Shown: one piece after another, positions 17,352 to 25,701 of the stretch | Layout of the letters: each line of letters opens with the position of its first letter | Position numbering within the stretch: the first letter of the stretch is position 1 | From: Paraburkholderia madseniana | GTDB lineage: Bacteria; Pseudomonadota; Gammaproteobacteria; Burkholderiales; Burkholderiaceae | Assembly: GCF_009690905.1 (NCBI RefSeq) | Contig: NZ_VOSW01000003.1 | Span: 124,772 to 170,677 of the forward strand | Length of the DNA: 45,906 bases | Direction: 5' to 3' | Translations under genes and position numbers: made by a program | The notes under the pieces: model-generated | Databases searched by the model: none | What the model was told of the DNA's origin: nothing | The model's input: the letters and a program-made list of their open reading frames with translations, nothing else

Positions 17352-17753
17352 ATGAAACGCCTTCTTCTTAATTTGACAACAGCCTTTGTGCTGGTCGCTT
17401 CTGCTGGAGTTTCCATGGCGCAAACCACTCCGATGCCAACCACGCCAACCACGAAGATATTGGCGATTGGCACCTTTCCACCGGGCACGGACATGCAACT
17501 TGTCCAACGCATTCTTCCGACCGAAGTTCGCGATACGGCGCAACTCTACCTCGAGGGCAAGATTGACCAGTGGTATTCACTGCAGGACCGGGCTGGGGTG
17601 GCGTTCATCCTGAACGTTACGGACGTCAGTCAAGCGCATGAAATGCTTGAGGCACTTCCCTTGGGGAAAGCGCACTTAATGACATTCTCGCTGCTCCCAA
17701 TCGGCCCACTGAAGCCGTTGAGTAAGCTTTTGAATCCGCCGTCTCCCCAGTAG
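17352..17753 (+). CDS. Secreted small protein resembling muconolactone isomerase/YciI folds
   Basis: A 133-residue protein with a clear signal peptide (KRLLLNLTTAFVLVASAGV, cleavage after SMA about residue 23), then a Thr/Pro-rich linker and a single alpha/beta domain. AHEMLEALPLGKAHLMTFSL followed by LPIGPL resembles the last helix-strand of ferredoxin-like dimeric barrels such as muconolactone isomerase. The position 84 bases after the NTF2-like gene suggests the same transcription unit. No strong ribosome site is visible. Function unknown; the fold call is tentative. Confidence 0.6.
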   Translation: MKRLLLNLTTAFVLVASAGVSMAQTTPMPTTPTTKILAIGTFPPGTDMQLVQRILPTEVRDTAQLYLEGKIDQWYSLQDRAGVAFILNVTDVSQAHEMLEALPLGKAHLMTFSLLPIGPLKPLSKLLNPPSPQ

Positions 17754-17920
17754 AAAGCGCTAGAGCGTACTGGGTTTGCGTTTCAACTGACTCGTCGAAT
17801 ACTCAGCGGACGTCCGTTCTGCACTCGATTGCGGACGGTTCTCGTGCGAAAGACGAGGGGCCGATCCGGGTCGATGAGTGTGAGTTCGCCGATGCAGGAA
17901 GCTGCCTTCCGCCATGACGC

Positions 17921-19351
17921 TCATGGTCGTTCATCGAGGCGGAGTAACGCGGGTGACAGGAAGCAGCCCATGACCGCGGACAGGATAATGAAAATCGAGG
18001 CCGCATCGACGAGCAGTCCGAAGCGCACGAAAATAAAGAAGCAGCACAGAAGATTCAGCAGATGCAGGCCTATACCCAGAGCGGCGACGCCCTTGGGTAC
18101 GGCTCTGATGAGCGCCGCGAACCGGGATCGGGGGCGAGGCACATACCAGATGATCAGCAGCCCGAACGTCATGATGAAGGCGCATTCTGCCCATTTCAGC
18201 CAGGTGGGGCGGCGCAGAAACCGTCCCTCGACAATCGTCTCGATGACCTGCGCCTGAATCTCGATACCCGGCACCAGTTCCCCCAGCGCCGTCGTGCGCA
18301 TGTCAGTCACGCCGGCACCGGTCAGTCCGACCAGCACCAGTTTGTCCCGGATCCGTTCCGGATCGACTAATCCCTGCATGACGTCGCGTGCCGACACGTA
18401 GCGGCTCAGCGTCGACCGAATAGACGCGAAATGCAACCAGATGTCCCCTCCGGGCTGCGTGGGCACCAGCACATCGGCGACGCCCACCGCTTCTACGCCC
18501 GATGTATCCGCAAAGACGTCAATCGCCGATGAATCCGTGGCGAGGCGGAGCATTTCCATCGGCAGACCGGGGACTAGTTTCTCCCTCAACCCCGTGACGA
18601 GCGGAATATGCCGGACTACGCCTTGTTCGAGCGCTACGCTCAGCATCGCCTGTCCGTGGGCCGCAGCCTGCAGTTCCGGCAGGCTGCCGAGAACATAATT
18701 GAAACGCTGCACGTAGCCCAGCGGGTCGGTGCCATGAACGCGGATCGGCGCGCTTCGCAGATCGGTGCGGGTGCCGAAGGCAGCATGATCGAGCGCCGCG
18801 GCACCCAGTATGGTCGGCGCTGCGCGCAACGATCTCGCGAGAATGGCTTCGTGACTGGGCAGGGTCCGCAAGCCGGCGGCCAGCGCCGCAGCCGTTTCTG
18901 GCAGATTGCCAGCCACCTTGTCGGGAGAAGTCTGATCGGGCTCCGGCATGTAAATGTCGAGACCGATCGCCAGCGGTTTCAGTGCCGCGATGGCATCGAT
19001 CAGGCTCGCGAGTCGATTGCGCGGCCAGGGCCATTGACCGGCGGTTGCGAGCGTCTCCTCATCAATCTCGACAATGGTCACCGGCTGAGCCGTCGGAATC
19101 CGTGGGTAGTGACGTTGATACTGGTCGAACAGAATTTGCCGGGCTGTTTTAAAGGAGTCGGGAAGCGTCTCATCGAGCGTGTCTACGAAAGCTGGACGTG
19201 CTATGTCGCTCGGCCATTCGCTGCACAGGTTGAGCAGGCTCAGGCCGAACAACACCACCAGTGCCACCGGACGCCCCTGGGCGACCTTCAGCAGATTCCT
19301 GATCCGGGCGTGCCATGGGTCGAAATAGCGTTTCATCGGCGGAAAGGCCAT
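17921..19351 (-). CDS. CHASE2-domain membrane sensor lacking an output domain
   Basis: A 476-residue protein. One transmembrane helix (about 29-46, VALVVLFGLSLLNLC), then a large CHASE2 sensor domain to about 375 (VTIVEIDEETLATAGQWPWP, RNRLASLIDAIAAL, GLDIYMPEPDQ, VLVGLTGAGVTDMRTT, PGIEIQAQVIETIVEG), then three transmembrane helices (392-470). It ends eight residues after the last helix. In most homologues an adenylate cyclase, histidine kinase or Ser/Thr kinase follows; here the downstream DNA encodes none in any frame I can see. The ATG at 19351 and an ATG five codons later are both possible. It follows the OmpA-like gene by 23 bases. Confidence 0.9.
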   Translation of the reverse strand: MAFPPMKRYFDPWHARIRNLLKVAQGRPVALVVLFGLSLLNLCSEWPSDIARPAFVDTLDETLPDSFKTARQILFDQYQRHYPRIPTAQPVTIVEIDEETLATAGQWPWPRNRLASLIDAIAALKPLAIGLDIYMPEPDQTSPDKVAGNLPETAAALAAGLRTLPSHEAILARSLRAAPTILGAAALDHAAFGTRTDLRSAPIRVHGTDPLGYVQRFNYVLGSLPELQAAAHGQAMLSVALEQGVVRHIPLVTGLREKLVPGLPMEMLRLATDSSAIDVFADTSGVEAVGVADVLVPTQPGGDIWLHFASIRSTLSRYVSARDVMQGLVDPERIRDKLVLVGLTGAGVTDMRTTALGELVPGIEIQAQVIETIVEGRFLRRPTWLKWAECAFIMTFGLLIIWYVPRPRSRFAALIRAVPKGVAALGIGLHLLNLLCCFFIFVRFGLLVDAASIFIILSAVMGCFLSPALLRLDERP

Positions 19352-19374
19352 TCAGCGCCGATGACTGGCGCGGA

Positions 19375-19989
19375 TCATTGGATTGTGATGACTGCGCGCC
19401 GGTTCATGCGATTGGGAACACCATCTGCCGTGGGCACCAGTGGCTCGCGCTTGCCCCGGGCCGCGGTCTCTATTTGCCGGGCAGGAATGCCTTGCTTGAT
19501 CAGGAACGCTGCAACCGTCTTCGCCCGCTGCATGGAAAGTTGGTCATTGAATTCCTGAGAGCCCGCCAGATCAGTATGACCGACCACCACGAGCTGTGGC
19601 GCGGGCCACGTCGCCAGGACGGCTTTTAGCTGTTTAACCGTGGCCGACGACTCAGGGGCCAATTCGGTGGCGGAATCAAAAAGAAAAAAGATCGTGAATG
19701 CCATGGGGCGTGGCGGCCGGGCCGCAAGTAGCTCGCCATATCGTGTCTCCACAGTGGATTGGCTATCCATCGTTTTTTCGATGGCGCCGCCCTTGGTGAC
19801 GTCGACCCCGGCGTAGGCCTTGTCTATTTTCTGCTCTCCTGTGGCGCTGTGGACAATGACCGCTCCGACTTTGCCATCGGGATCCGGCAATAGAATGATT
19901 TTGTCCGGCGTGCTGCACCCGGCGAGGAACGGCAGCAGGGTGCATGCCGCGGCAAAGGCTAGCCCGTGATGTCGAATTGCAGCCTTCAA
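19375..19989 (-). CDS. OmpA-family peptidoglycan-associated lipoprotein
   Basis: A 204-residue protein starting at TTG 19989, with GGAGAGG four bases upstream. A lipoprotein signal ends in LAGC (Cys about residue 25), followed by a linker and a C-terminal OmpA-like peptidoglycan-binding domain at about 95-204: VVGHTDLAGSQEFNDQLSMQ, then RAKTVAAFLIKQGIP and NRMNRRAVI. The Asp and Arg that bind meso-diaminopimelate are present (TD and NRR). It probably tethers outer membrane to cell wall. FecR lies 14 bases upstream and CHASE2 downstream, forming one operon. Confidence 0.9.
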   Translation of the reverse strand: MKAAIRHHGLAFAAACTLLPFLAGCSTPDKIILLPDPDGKVGAVIVHSATGEQKIDKAYAGVDVTKGGAIEKTMDSQSTVETRYGELLAARPPRPMAFTIFFLFDSATELAPESSATVKQLKAVLATWPAPQLVVVGHTDLAGSQEFNDQLSMQRAKTVAAFLIKQGIPARQIETAARGKREPLVPTADGVPNRMNRRAVITIQ

Positions 19990-20003
19990 CGTGCCTCTCC
20001 CTT

Positions 20004-20456
20004 TTATTTATCGCCGACTTCGATGATGAATTCGGTGCCGCGCACGCCCAGCGTGGTAGTCGGCGTGCTGAAGCGGACCGCATCCGGATTCGCCTTCGCC
20101 AACTTCCCGGAAATCACAGCCAGGGAACCGCGTTTGATGGAGGCGTCGAGCACTCCGTCATGGGTCGTGGTGTTGAACGCGAATTTGTTGAGCTCGAGGA
20201 TGGTATTGGCGCCGGCAGAGAGTTGGGTGGCGTCACGCAGCGTGATACCGACGGAAGATTCCGGGCCCGTCACGATGCGATCGCTGCCGTAAACCTCGCT
20301 GCCGATGGCCGCACCCGAACTTCCTCCAGCCCGTTCGATCTGCACCGTGCCCTTAAGGGTCTTCACGACGCCGGCAGCATCGGCGGCAAGTACATTCGCG
20401 ACAGCCATGCACCCGCAGGCAAGAATCAAGGCATATTTGATGGCTCGAAGACGCAT
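20004..20456 (-). CDS. FecR-domain exported protein
   Basis: A 150-residue protein. The ATG at 20456 has AGGTG upstream and gives a signal peptide (LRAIKYALILACGCMAVANV, cleavage after LAA about residue 25); the longer open frame is rejected. The rest is a FecR domain: GVVKTLKGTVQIERAGG, GSEVYGSDRIVTGPESSVGI, LRDATQLSAGANTILELNKF, TPTTTLGVRGTEFIIEV. Stand-alone periplasmic FecR domains, unlike the anti-sigma FecR, occur beside OmpA-like and CHASE2 genes, as here. Role probably envelope sensing or scaffolding (inference). Confidence 0.9.
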   Translation of the reverse strand: MRLRAIKYALILACGCMAVANVLAADAAGVVKTLKGTVQIERAGGSSGAAIGSEVYGSDRIVTGPESSVGITLRDATQLSAGANTILELNKFAFNTTTHDGVLDASIKRGSLAVISGKLAKANPDAVRFSTPTTTLGVRGTEFIIEVGDK

Positions 20457-20687
20457 CGGTGGCACCTGATTGCGTGAAGTTGCTTTCCGCGGTGTAGCGC
20501 GGGGCCCCGATGTCGACCTGGTGTCGTGAGGGATCATTCCCCCATTGCTCGTAGAGCTGGGGCTTGTGAAGGACATGCAGAAATACGGCTCTCGGATGTC
20601 CGGCGGAGATCTGTGTGCTGCACCGAACAGAGTATGGGTTCGATTCGGATGACTCTGTGCGCTTCCGCGCATATCGTCAGACACTTC

Positions 20688-21107
20688 TCAGCGCAGACTT
20701 CTAACCTGGCTCGGCGTGACATCTCCGGTAAATCGATTGCCGAAATGGGTTCTCGTGTAGTTGACGACAGCAGCGACCTGATCGTCATCCATTTCGTCGC
20801 CAAAGGATGGCATCGCCTTTCGGCCGTGCAGTACGTTGAGGATGACGTAGGGTGCTGCTTCGACTGCCGGGTTGTCAGCAAGCGCCGGGTAGTGACCCGC
20901 GCCCTGGGCGCCTTTTCCATCCGGCATATGGCATCCCGCACAGGTAGCGTTGTAAAGCGCTTCACCGTTTTCTTCGGTGAAGCGGTAGTCCGGCGAAATC
21001 GTGAAGGTGCGTGGTGCGTCCTGTGCCACGGCCGGAGCCGACACCGTCGCGGCTCCCATCAGCAAGGAAATCAGCATCGCGCTGAGGATCAGCGTCGGCC
21101 TATCCAT
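20688..21107 (-). CDS. Periplasmic class I cytochrome c
   Basis: A 139-residue protein with signal peptide (about residues 1-29, ending PAVAQ), haem motif CAGCH at 56-60 and likely axial Met99 in RKAMPSFGDEM. It is a monohaem electron carrier. The ATG at 21107 overlaps the end of the amine oxidase gene by 8 bases, and its GGAGAA ribosome site lies inside that gene, so the two are translationally coupled. It is the probable electron acceptor of the amine oxidase, as CycN is for NicA2 (established for the Pseudomonas nicotine pathway; inference here). Confidence 0.93.
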   Translation of the reverse strand: MDRPTLILSAMLISLLMGAATVSAPAVAQDAPRTFTISPDYRFTEENGEALYNATCAGCHMPDGKGAQGAGHYPALADNPAVEAAPYVILNVLHGRKAMPSFGDEMDDDQVAAVVNYTRTHFGNRFTGDVTPSQVRSLR

Positions 21108-22692
21108 TGACGATTCTCCGATGCAGCCGGGTGATCGCATCCAGCGACGACAGCACGGCGCCTTCCTGCCATGCCGGGATATGGGAAGCGTGCTCTCCGG
21201 CAAGGACGATCCGTCCGTCGATCTGACAGAGATTCGCGTAATGCGCTTCTCTCAACGCATCAGTCCATGCGGCGAAGCAGCCATTCGTGAACGGTGATCG
21301 GCTCCAGCTCATCGCGAAGCCGTTCTGGTACTCGCGCGGGTACTGCGGATGAATCTGGCTGCCCTGGCTCAATGCCACCGCGATCCGTTCGGCAGGGGGC
21401 AGCGCACCCATCTCATAGCTGGCGGGCCCCCACATGTAGGCGCCGAGCAGCACCGCAGGACCGGTCGATCCGTAACCTGTCGCCGGATAGCCGATCGTCG
21501 AGATCGGCAGGTCGGTATGCGTGATGCCGCCGTAGATCTGCTCGTCTTCTTCCCAGAATCGCCGGCCGAATTGCAACCCGATTTTCACCGATGTCTCATA
21601 AGGCACCGCATCGATCGCGGCGCGCATGGCCGGGCCGACCGCAATGTCGATCTGACTCAGAATCGAGAGCGGGATGGTGCACACCAGCCAATCCGCGTGC
21701 GCGTTCCGTTCGGTTCGGGTGGTCGTATCGGTGTAGCGCACTGTGACGCCTTGCTCGTCCTGCAAGATGCCCGTGACTCTTGCGTTGAACACTACAGCGC
21801 TCGCGACCTGCGAATAAAGCGCGTGGGCGATCCTGTCCATGCCGCCGACGGGCTGGAAAATGGCACTCTGGTAGTCCAGCTCGTTTCCAGACGAGAGCCA
21901 TTGCCACAAACGCGATGCAAGCAAGGGGTCGCGTGGGAGCAGATTCGACGGCACCGCGTCGGGCATCAGCCCGCCGCCATCCGCGGTCGCGAATCCGCGG
22001 CGTTCACTGCTTCGCCGGCCCGCCTGGTAGCTCCCATCCCGACCGAGCGCACCCCATTGGCGCAGGGATTCGAGTAGCAGATGCGCATCTTCGACTGACA
22101 ACGCATCATCGAGCGCGTCCTTGCGGATTGCTTTGGAAAGCAGCTCGGCGATATAGCCTTGATAGTCGGTCTGCACCGCCCGGAATCGTTGCGGCTTGCC
22201 ATCGAAAGCCTCCGTAGAATGCAGGTATGCGTTGTAATTGACCTGGATGAACGGCTCGAGCGACACCTTCAGACGTTTTGCATAATCGAGTACGCCCTGG
22301 TGGTGATACGGAATGCGCCACGGCCCTGGGTTCAGATAAAGCCCGTCGGCGAAATCGCAGGACTGGGTGGCACCGCCGAGTTCGGTATAACGATCACCGC
22401 CCCTGACAGTCCAGGCCCGACCACCTGCGCGGTTGTTGTATTCGAGCACCTGCACGTGGTAGCCCGCGTTCCTCAACTCAAAGGCCGCGACGAGGCCAGC
22501 CATGCCCGCACCGAGCACGAGAATTCGCGTTCCTTTGGGTGCGCCGTCGAGTCTGATCGGTCCGGCGTAGGTCGAGGTAGCGGCGAACCCAAGCGTGCCC
22601 ATGCCTTGCATCATGGCGGCCGCGCCGAGGTTCTTGCCGATCAGCGTCAGCAGGTGCCGGCGGCTCATCGCATTGGCGGTCATTCTCGACAT
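21100..22692 (-). CDS. Tat-exported flavin monoamine oxidase/dehydrogenase
   Basis: A 530-residue flavoprotein. The twin-arginine signal is AMSRRHLLTLIGKNLG (Arg 11-12). The FAD motif is RILVLGAGMAGLVAAFELRN (GAGMAG at 61-66), followed by RAGGRAW at 88-94 and ELGGATQ. The C-terminal FAD region GRIVLAGEHASHIPAWQEGA is near 500. This layout is that of L-amino-acid/monoamine oxidases; the substrate is unknown. Such enzymes oxidise amines to imines; export plus the overlapping cytochrome c gene suggests a dehydrogenase that passes electrons to the respiratory chain instead of to O2. The ATG at 22692 lacks a good ribosome site; the ATG eight codons on would keep the Tat signal. Confidence 0.92.
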   Translation of the reverse strand: MSRMTANAMSRRHLLTLIGKNLGAAAMMQGMGTLGFAATSTYAGPIRLDGAPKGTRILVLGAGMAGLVAAFELRNAGYHVQVLEYNNRAGGRAWTVRGGDRYTELGGATQSCDFADGLYLNPGPWRIPYHHQGVLDYAKRLKVSLEPFIQVNYNAYLHSTEAFDGKPQRFRAVQTDYQGYIAELLSKAIRKDALDDALSVEDAHLLLESLRQWGALGRDGSYQAGRRSSERRGFATADGGGLMPDAVPSNLLPRDPLLASRLWQWLSSGNELDYQSAIFQPVGGMDRIAHALYSQVASAVVFNARVTGILQDEQGVTVRYTDTTTRTERNAHADWLVCTIPLSILSQIDIAVGPAMRAAIDAVPYETSVKIGLQFGRRFWEEDEQIYGGITHTDLPISTIGYPATGYGSTGPAVLLGAYMWGPASYEMGALPPAERIAVALSQGSQIHPQYPREYQNGFAMSWSRSPFTNGCFAAWTDALREAHYANLCQIDGRIVLAGEHASHIPAWQEGAVLSSLDAITRLHRRIVNG

Positions 22693-23244
22693 AAGGAGGT
22701 GGTGCCCCGACTGGAGAGAAACGATGGCGAACGAAATCGGATGGCATCCCAGATTGCAAAGGCCCGAGTCATCTGGATTTGTATGCCTGGGGATTGCGTT
22801 TGGGCGTATTGCAATGGACTAGTTCATTTTATGCGAGTCCCCTGTCGGGCGTTGTGAATCGAAAACCAGACTCCGAAAACGCCAAGGACCGGAGGCGACC
22901 CTCAACGGCCCTTCGAGTCCGTCCGAAGTCAACGGCGGCTTCCAATTGACAGCGGCCGTGCGCCTAGGCACGCCGAACGACGAGTCATCGGGTTCCCTTA
23001 CCCTCATTCACACAAAGGGTTGGCCCTGACCCACTAGTCGAAGGTCCGGCGGAAAGGACTCTCCAGCGGTTCTAGACGCGCTTGAAGTGCGCATCCGACG
23101 AGGAAAAGTCTACAATTCAATTGCCGAACGTCGTGGCCGCTGGTCATCAACGTCGGGGTGCTCATTTTTCGCCGCACTTTGATTGACCAGCGATCTTTTC
23201 GAGTCTCTCCCACCCAGTTTTGCTACCCACCTGAAGGAGAAGAG
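22693..23244. other. Intergenic region between the amine oxidase and BON genes
   Basis: About 550 bases between divergent genes. No supported gene; a 62-codon minus-strand frame (22819-23007) has no ribosome site. It must hold the promoters of both neighbours. Confidence 0.4.
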
Positions 23245-23598
23245 ATGAAATCCATGAAGACCTACGTTGCCATAGCGATCGCCGTCAGCGCCATTGTTGC
23301 GATCGTGCCCGTTGTTAATGCACAAGAGACGGCTGCGGCAACTTCAGCAACAGCTCCCTCTCGTTCGTCGATTAGAGCAGCAAATAGGGAGTTGGCGAAG
23401 CGAGTTCAGACGGCGCTGTACAAGCAAAAGGGCTTGGAGACGCCTGATCTTCACGCCATCGCTCGTAGCGGCAAGATTACGCTTGTAGGAATGGTTCCAG
23501 ATCAGGCGCAGATAGATCTCGCAGGGAAAGTTGCTGAGAGTGTTCCTGGAGTTACGTCGGTCAAGAACAATTTGACAGTGGAAGAAGAAGGACATTAA
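23245..23598 (+). CDS. Exported BON-domain protein
   Basis: A 117-residue protein with AAGGAGA just before the ATG at 23245. Signal peptide of about 26 residues (MKTYVAIAIAVSAIVAIVPV, cleavage after VNA), then one BON domain at about 50-115: LAKRVQTALYKQKG, ITLVGMVPDQAQIDLAGKVA, ESVPGVTSVKNNLTVE. BON domains bind phospholipid or peptidoglycan; OsmY-type proteins protect the periplasm under osmotic stress. Typical homologues have one or two BON domains, so this is the small kind. Monocistronic. Confidence 0.9.
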   Translation: MKSMKTYVAIAIAVSAIVAIVPVVNAQETAAATSATAPSRSSIRAANRELAKRVQTALYKQKGLETPDLHAIARSGKITLVGMVPDQAQIDLAGKVAESVPGVTSVKNNLTVEEEGH

Positions 23599-24098
23599 TG
23601 TTTGAGTCCAACCGCATCCTTTGACTGCACTGGCGCGCCTTGAGAACAAGAATGTTATGTTCTCAACGGCGACGCCTTTGCCGGGGAAAGCACTTGCATG
23701 GCTGAGTGAAGGCCGTGCTCTGCTCGATATTGGCCCGGTGTCGCTTCACCCTTCCCGAGTCGTCACCAAGCCAACACAGCGCGATCTGAAGGTCGAGTTT
23801 TTCGATCGGCCCGCTTGACGTGGGTTTTCACACACCCTCGACCCAATACCGCCACGCGGAACGAAGCCAGGTTAATGGCCGCTTCATGAGCCGAACCGTC
23901 GCTCGAATGGCGACATTACCGACGCAGCCAACGACAGCTACTGGCCGGGTCCAGACCTTTCACCGCTCGCGGGAATTTCCGCCGGCTCCATACTCTCGCG
24001 GGCGCCGCTCAAGCCACTTTCGGGCACGTCCGCGAAACGTCCATTGCGCGACCGACATTCTGCTGTAAGCGTCCGTCGCCATCATACCCAGCGGTCAC
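23599..24098. other. Intergenic region between convergent BON and MlaC-like genes
   Basis: About 500 bases. No supported gene; open frames at 23621-23818 and 23820-24068 have no ribosome site and no recognised fold. It contains the 27-base symmetric element at 23640-23666, listed separately. Confidence 0.4.
23640..23666. repeat. Perfect 9-9-9 inverted repeat downstream of the BON gene
   Basis: TTGAGAACA (23640-23648) and TGTTCTCAA (23658-23666) are exact complements around a 9-base spacer. It starts 42 bases after the BON stop codon. It could be an operator for an unannotated transcript, or a hairpin; there is no T-run after it, so a classic terminator is unlikely. Confidence 0.55.
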
Positions 24099-24722
24099 TT
24101 ATTGCTTGCCCGAAGCGAGCTGCTGGTTGCGCTCAGCGAGAAACTTGATCAAACCATCAACGCCGCTTTCCTGGATCTTGTCACTGAACTGCTGCCGATA
24201 TGTCTGGATTAGCCAGACACCGAGTACATTCAGGTCATACAACCGCCAGCCCTGCGACGTGCGGTACAGCCGGTAATCGATCTCTGCTGGTTCACCGTTC
24301 CTGGTTGCAATCGTGCGCACCACCACGTCCGTATCGGTTGGAGCGATGTGTATCGGCGGGTAGTCGATCCGCTGGTCTGGACGGAGCTGACCGATAGCAC
24401 CCGAATATGTGTGAATCAGGAGCATCTTGAACTGTTCGACGAGTTGCTGCTGCTGCGCGGGCGTAGTCGTCCGCCAGTAACGGCCCATCGCCAGTGACGT
24501 GGTGCGGCGAAAATCGGTGTAGGGAAGAATGTCCCGGTTTACGATATCCATGATGCGGGGAATATCGTCTGGCGCGATCGCTCGGGCGCGCACCTCGTCG
24601 AGTACCTGTTGCGTCGCGGTCTTGATCAGAAGCTGAGGCTCCGATTGGTCGACTTGCGCATACGCCGCGCCGCCGAACGAGAACAACGCAGCGCAAAGAG
24701 TCAGTAGAGAAAGTGTCTTCAT
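24099..24722 (-). CDS. MlaC/Ttg2D-family phospholipid-binding protein
   Basis: A 207-residue periplasmic protein starting at ATG 24722 with a signal peptide of 22 residues (LSLLTLCAALFSFGGAAYA). The MlaC fold is shown by LPYTDFRRTTSLAMGRYWR, then QQQLVEQFKMLLIHTYSGAI and YRLYRTSQGWRLYDLNVLG. MlaC carries phospholipids between the outer-membrane MlaA and the inner-membrane MlaFEDB complex. No mlaFEDB genes lie beside it, so it is a stand-alone copy. Convergent with the BON gene. Confidence 0.92.
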   Translation of the reverse strand: MKTLSLLTLCAALFSFGGAAYAQVDQSEPQLLIKTATQQVLDEVRARAIAPDDIPRIMDIVNRDILPYTDFRRTTSLAMGRYWRTTTPAQQQQLVEQFKMLLIHTYSGAIGQLRPDQRIDYPPIHIAPTDTDVVVRTIATRNGEPAEIDYRLYRTSQGWRLYDLNVLGVWLIQTYRQQFSDKIQESGVDGLIKFLAERNQQLASGKQ

Positions 24723-24964
24723 GTGCAGAGTCCTGGCTGGATGCGTTGGCTTGCTGCTACGCAAGTATCCTCCATCTACGCCCGAACGCGTCGCGGCAGC
24801 ACTCGTCGCTGTTTCAAGTCCGAAACTGGTCCAGAGTGTGTGGAAACTCCATTTCTACCGCTAAGCGGGCGATTGCCGGTCAGGTCGATCGAGTTTGATA
24901 CGGCGAGTTTGCATTAATCGAACATCGCGCCATCTGCTAATCTGTCACACATTCAATCGGACAT

Positions 24965-25401
24965 GTGCACGAAATGTGGAATGCGGTCAGCAACTTCGGC
25001 GACGCTGCCGTTACTCTTCCGCTGGCACTGGCCTGCGCAATTTGGATCGCCTCATCGAATCGACACGCGGCAGCCTGCTGGCCGTTTCTTCTGTCTGCGG
25101 GGATGGCGATCGTCGGAGCAACGAAGATCCTGTACGCCGGCTGCGGCATTGAGACTAGCGAAATAGGATTCCGCGTTGTTTAGCGGGCGCACAATGCTCT
25201 CGTCAGCGGTATGGGCGACTTACATCGCGTTGTTTCTCCGCCGTACCGGGCACGTCTCCATCGGCATAGCCCTGGGTCTCGCGAGTGGCGCTCTCATTGG
25301 TGCTGCTCGCGTGTTTGAAGAAGCGCACACTGTTGCTGCTGCCTCACTTCTGCTGGTATCTGGGATCCCCTACGGACACCACGCGCCCTTTCAATCTTTG
25401 A
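24965..25401 (+). pseudogene. Frameshifted PAP2-family phosphatase
   Basis: Two frames together spell a PAP2 membrane phosphatase: first MWNAVSNFGDAAVTLPLALA and KILYAGCGIE up to FRVV (TAG at 25181-25183), then after dropping one T, SGRTMLSSAVWATYIALFL and LIGAARVFEEAHTV. Intact relatives read FRVxSGHTMLSSAVW. The SGH His of motif 2 is Arg here, so there are two lesions: a one-base insertion near 25180 and loss of a catalytic residue. The C-terminal boundary is approximate. It could still be a recent inactivation or sequencing error; the His-to-Arg change argues for decay. PAP2 enzymes dephosphorylate lipid phosphates such as undecaprenyl pyrophosphate. Confidence 0.75.
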
Positions 25402-25701
25402 TCGAACGGTACTCATCCGGCGTCTGCGCGCGCTTCCTATGGCCCTCTGCACAGCGCTTTTCCAAGTACTGGTTCATTTGATCGTCGGCAGCGCGGCGAG
25501 CAACTGCGCGATAGCTGTCTACTGGCGCCTCGGCCGCCGATCTCCATCCGTAGCCGAGATCTATCTTGTCTGCGTAGCTCGTCTCCTCGGCGGATAACGC
25601 CACAACATTGGCGATCAACATTCTGCGTCGAAACATAAACTCTACAAATCCAGATTAAACTCCGTTCGTACTGCCGGACGGTACACAGGACGCAGATTCG
25701 C
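25402..25701. other. Intergenic region after the PAP2 pseudogene
   Basis: About 300 bases. A minus-strand frame at 25391-25636 begins like a signal peptide but has charged residues throughout and no ribosome site; I do not call it. Confidence 0.3.

Noticed and set aside
22693..22839. Perfect AAGGAGGT on the plus strand at 22693 with a 32-codon frame from 22724
   Set aside because: The distance from the motif to the ATG is about 24 bases and the nearer GTG is too close. The peptide has no recognisable feature.
22819..23007. 62-codon minus-strand frame
   Set aside because: No ribosome site, no fold, and it lies in the promoter region of the BON gene.
25391..25636. 81-codon minus-strand frame with a signal-peptide-like start
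   Set aside because: The hydrophobic core is too short and charged, and there is no ribosome site or family resemblance.
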